Shown here: piece by piece, positions 60,130 to 64,000 of the stretch | How positions within the stretch are numbered: the stretch's first letter is position 1 | Layout of the letters: every line of letters starts with the position of its first letter | Assembly: GCA_025024175.1 (NCBI GenBank) | Contig: QCXZ01000001.1 | Coordinates: forward strand, 5,518,001-5,582,000 | Origin: Rhyzopertha dominica | Lineage: Eukaryota; Arthropoda; Insecta; Coleoptera; Bostrichidae | Length of the DNA: 64,000 nt | Reading direction: 5' to 3' | Position numbers and translations under genes: made by a program | Notes under the pieces: model-generated | Databases searched by the model: none | What the model was told of the DNA's origin: nothing | Seen by the model: the letters and a program-made list of their open reading frames with translations, nothing else

Positions 60130-60695
60130 TCCAATAAAATACCTGAACATATTAGATCTCTAAAAAGTAATTCTGCTTCTGGGTAAGATGGAGTGACGTC
60201 AAATGTGATTAAGAACAGTCATCAGTATTTAGTACAACCACTTGTTCATAAGATTAATGCTATTTTTGAAAGTGGCAAAATGCCTGCAGATCTAAAAAAT
60301 GCATTAATAGTGTCAGTTCATAAAGCTAGAAATGGGAATGCTGTTTCTAATCAGAGACCAATAAGCCTTATAACAAATTTTTGCAAAATACTGAAAAAGT
60401 GCCTCAAGAAAAGGTCATAAAATCATCTTGCTTGCGGTAACGTTTTAAGTAACCAGCAGTTTGGTTTTCGTGATGCAGTAAGCACAGCATTGTGTATGTC
60501 ATTGTTCAAATGAAAAGTTGTTTAGATAGAAATAAAAAATGTCTTTCAGTTTTTCTTGATTTGGCGAGGGTTTTTGACACTGTTCTTCATGGCAGACTAA
60601 TCGAGGTTCTCGAGCATTACAGTGTCAGGTGGACAGTGGCAGAAGTCTTCCAGAATTATTTGAGTAATAGAAAGCAGGGTTTTTACTTGCTTTAA
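60130..60695 (+). pseudogene. LINE reverse transcriptase fragment, plus strand
   Basis: Reads DGVTSNVIKNSHQYL, then FESGKMPADLKNALIVSVHK, NQRPISLITNFCKILKK, LSNQQFGFR and, in another frame, LSVFLDLARVFDTVLH. These are RT blocks 1-3 in order. It is cut off before the catalytic YADD box. Confidence 0.75.
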
Positions 60696-60817
60696 TTCTA
60701 TCATTGACATTACTATCTAGGCATCTTTCTGTTGTAGAACTCGTCCCATCCCCCAAAACAGAAACTTTTACAATGCAAAATTAATACCTAATTAACACCT
60801 TATTTATAATTATAACA

Positions 60818-61996
60818 TTATGTATGAAGTAAACTACCAAAATACGAAAGGAAAAGGAAGAATTTATTGGTGAAGCAAATGAGTATACTAAATATATCAA
60901 CTTCAAGTGATGGATTAGTTAGCCTACTTAATGAATTGTAGGACTTCATACCCCTAAAAAGTGGGGAGTTTGCATATGCATTAGTGAAATGTACTGGTAC
61001 ATAAAACAAATTATAAGACCTAGTGTTATACACAGAAGGCACCGAAATATTCAACATACACAAAATAACTGCTGAGTCCACTGCACCATTGCAAATGCTG
61101 TGCAGATAACGGAGATCTGCAAAACTTCGTCGCTGCTCCTAAGACAGCCTGCGAAAGTGTTCACGTATAAGATCAGTACTCTGCAGATCCATACGAAGTT
61201 TATAAGCAACATATCTAAGGAATTTGTTCTGAATCCTTTCAAGGCTATTAACGTACACAATATATTGGGGATTCCATATAACCGAAGCATAGTTCAAAAT
61301 ACTATTGACGTAAGCCATCGATAAAGAATTAAAAGATTTCCATTTTCTAAATTTAGAACAAACTCGAAGAATAAATCCTGGATTATTATTTGCCTTTCTT
61401 ACAATGTAGGCAATATGTTCACCAAAAAGCATCTTTGAATCAAATATAACACCCAAGTCTCTAAATGAATTTACCCTATTCAACAAGCTACTGTTCATAC
61501 TATAATCAAATTTTATAATGCTCTTATTCCTGGTAAATGATATCGTGCAACATTTATTAATGTTAACAAAGGCTATTACTCTGGCAGTACGATTTCAGCC
61601 TTTCAATATCCTCCTGGAGAAGCTTGCAGTTGTCTATAGAAGAAACACTACGATAGATTTTTAAATCATCGGCATACTTTAAAAAATTTGAATGTTTGAA
61701 ACATTTGGAAATGTCATTTATATAGATATTAAACAACAAAGGACCTAGATGTGGTCCTTGAGGAACATCTGAAGTTATTTCTACTTAGACTTAACTCTAC
61801 CAATCTTCACAAACTGACTCCTATCAAACAAATATGAGTCAAACCACGCAAGAAGAGAATCACACACACCAACGTCTTCCAGTTTATTAAGCATTATAAA
61901 ATGATCAATTTTGTCAAACGCTTTGCTGAAGTCAGTGTAAATGCTATCAACTTGTTGTTGATTGTCCATTTGTTGTAATAAAAATTCTGTGTACAC
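60818..61996 (-). pseudogene. LINE reverse transcriptase fragment, minus strand
   Basis: From 61996 the minus strand encodes DSIYTDFSKAFDKIDH, SYLFDRSQFVKIG, a shifted VPQGPHLGPLLFNIYINDI, KYADDLKIYRSV (catalytic box), then RVNSFRDLGVIFDSKM, ILNYASVIWNP and a C-terminal tail to 60818 with YNTRSYNLF. Only two or three lesions break it, making it one of the best preserved LINE copies here. The 5' part is missing. Confidence 0.8.
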
Positions 61997-62264
61997 AATA
62001 TAAGATAATTAGTAAAATTCTAATTAATACATAATAATTACGTTATTGATGATGATAGATAGCAGAATGAAAAGGAGAAATAGTCACTGCTTGTGAAACT
62101 GACGTTACACAAGACAATGGTCTTCCCTACCCCCTTACTACTGATTACAGAGAAAAAAAATGTATTGTAACGCAGATGACGAACTTTTTCTTTTCCTTTA
62201 GGATGACACTTAGCAAGAAGGTTACAGAAGTTTTACAATAAAAATATATAGAAAAGAAATTTAA

Positions 62265-63607
62265 TTAAATTAAGAAACTAAAATTAAATAATGATTTCTG
62301 AATAAGTGATTTTAATCGTAACTTGAAGGTGCTTATACTACATGCAGTGATCAGATCAAAAACCATATTCAATACCTTAGAGATTATGTAGGAGAAAGAT
62401 TGTTTAAACATTGTAGTTCGATTTTGTGGTATTGTAGCTACATTGATTTGCCTTACATTTAAAGAGTGTATTTTCTGCCTGAAGACTATTTTTTTGAAAA
62501 GGTACTCAGGTTGTTTAGTGCGAATTAGATTGTAGCACAGTACTCCATAGTGCAGAAATCTATTCTGCACCACAGACGGCCACCCCAAATTATTTTTATA
62601 TGCTGTAATTGAAGTGTTTTATTCAAATTATAAATCAGTCTAATACATTAATTTTGTATTCTTTGAAGTCTCTTATTATTATATTTTGTAAGGCACGGAC
62701 CATACACAGTACTGCAGAAGTTTAGGTGCAACATAACAAGTAACTGACAAAGCTTAATTTTCACGCGCTGACTTAACAGATGAGAATGAAGATAAATTAC
62801 TTTTAAATTAAAAAAAGAAGATTTAATAACCTTATTGACTTGTGTATCAAAACGTAAATCACTATCTAGATTTTTACATGTGGTAACCAGTTGTAGATTT
62901 TCATCATCTATTTTTACATTTATTAAATGACTAAAGTCACGTTTTAAATGGCGCGGACCAAAAAGCATAATTTGAGATTTAGATGGGTTCAGAGTTAAAC
63001 AATAGTTATTAGCTACGTAGGAGAGAGATTCCAAATCTTGATTTATTCTGTTATTTGCCATGTTATTTACCTCCGTATGATAGTAGGATAAATAAATTTG
63101 CGTATCGTCCGCATAGAAGTGACTGGCACAATACTTTAGTGAATTTTTAAATATATAATTGATTTAAAATTTTTTAGCAAAAATGAACAGCTTTGACACT
63201 GGGCGGTAACTAACAACAAAACTCCTGTTGCCTGATTTAAAGATAGGTGAAACCGCAGCAGTTTTCCAGCTTCTAGGAAAAACACCTTCTCCTAATGACT
63301 TATTGAAAATTATCTGAAGAGGAGTCAACAGATTATCCATACATTCCTTTATGAAAATGACTGGTATTATATCAGGGCCTACTCCCTGTTTTGAGAGAGC
63401 TTGCACTTTTTTCCTAATATCGTCCGCAGTTATTGAGGGAGCACATACATAATTATTTGTAGCCAATCGAGATGAACAAAAATTATTTAGGTCTAAAGCA
63501 GCAGAATTGCAAATCTCCATCGAGCGTTGTCCTTCTTCCGTGTCCCCGAGGCGGTATCGCATGGCAAGCATCGCAGGGTTGTAACTTGTCAAAAAGAAAG
63601 GGTCCAA
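62265..63607 (-). pseudogene. Jockey/CR1-like LINE, minus strand, RT core deleted
   Basis: The first frame (63607-63164) has ITADDIRKKVQALSKQGVGP, IIFNKSLGEGVFPRSWK and VSPIFKSGNRSFVVSYRPVS. Directly after, near 63150, the sequence reads HFYADDTQIYLSYY, so RT blocks between YRPVS and YADD are missing. It continues with LNPSKSQIMLFGPRH and LQRIQN (63061-62648), then QNRFLHYGVLCYNLI (62588-62265). The C-terminal part is nearly intact. Confidence 0.8.
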
Positions 63608-64000
63608 GGCGCCCCGTGCCCGCCAGCCGATGCTGGAATCCTTGGCTTCAATTATTGCCGCTAATTATGCACACAGGGCAGCCGGCTGCAAGGTGGCGTT
63701 GCGGTCGTGTTCGCTGCCCCAGATTCCACTAATTGGGCGGAATGGGGAGGGGTGCTGGCTCGTGGGAGTCGAGGACAGGGTGGAACTTTTGATCTGGGAA
63801 GTTTCCGTGTCTTTGAGGACTATGCGGGAGTATAAAACAAGTAGAGGGGATACCAAGGGGTATAGCCGGACATATATGGGAAATCTGCCCCCACGGCTTT
63901 GTTGTTGCGACTTGGGGGATCGTTTTAGTGCTAAATAAAAATTATACTGTCAAATTTTTAGTTCTTAATATCAAGCAGTTTTCAAGTTTTTCAAAAAAAC
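63608..64000. other. GC-rich stretch at window end
   Basis: Open frames on both strands, none recognised. Confidence 0.35.

Noticed and set aside
1..64000. CRISPR arrays, phage-type defence clusters or bacterial operons
   Set aside because: No regularly spaced direct repeats and no prokaryotic gene organisation; spliced animal genes and arthropod transposons dominate.

Overview
The window reads as AT-rich animal nuclear DNA, almost certainly from an insect. The two spliced genes have short introns of about 50 bp with GT..AG borders, and the interspersed repeats are typical arthropod families. Beetle is a plausible guess from intron size and repeat types, but the sequence does not prove it. 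I see no bacterial-style operons, CRISPR array, tRNA or rRNA gene. Seven isolated N bases mark unresolved positions in the assembly.

Three host genes lie together at 25.5-42.7 kb. A minus-strand PDE12-type 2',5'-phosphodiesterase gene (25501-27335, four exons) sits head-to-head with an intronless plus-strand gene of unknown function (27738-28844), sharing a 402-bp gap that is probably a bidirectional promoter. Downstream is an eleven-exon plus-strand SLC6-family transporter-like gene (32159-42682, about 668 codons), whose first helix lacks the usual sodium-site motif. Its two largest introns are filled with nested transposable elements.

The rest is a dense graveyard of mobile elements. From left to right: a truncated tyrosine-recombinase (Crypton-like) ORF; a Ty3/gypsy gag-protease fragment split by a DNA element carrying a broken THAP domain; an internally deleted mariner with intact ends; palindromic MITEs; a broken DD41D transposase; a 969-bp foldback element; a degenerate repetitive ORF of unknown function; pieces of RTE- and Jockey/CR1-like retrotransposons; a broken DDE transposase; and a TAA-flanked MITE. 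Right of the transporter are a Tc1 element with IR/DR-like ends, two Penelope-like elements, a Tigger/pogo element, a 2.1-kb element with very long inverted repeats, and three more LINE fragments.

The best observations are structural. (1) A 1758-bp element (39468-41225) full of TTTGTTT palindromic motifs and flanked by TA sits in a repeat whose second copy at 48.65 kb lacks it, giving a natural empty site. (2) A rosa-like DD41D element (34774-37740) with about 0.7-kb inverted repeats and a transposase broken by one stop codon is inserted in an RTE endonuclease gene, itself inside a transporter intron; joining the flanks at one TA restores the SDHYL motif. (3) Several other insertions have clear borders. 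I did not find a convincing new defence or metabolic system; novelty here is in repeat families and in the divergent transporter.
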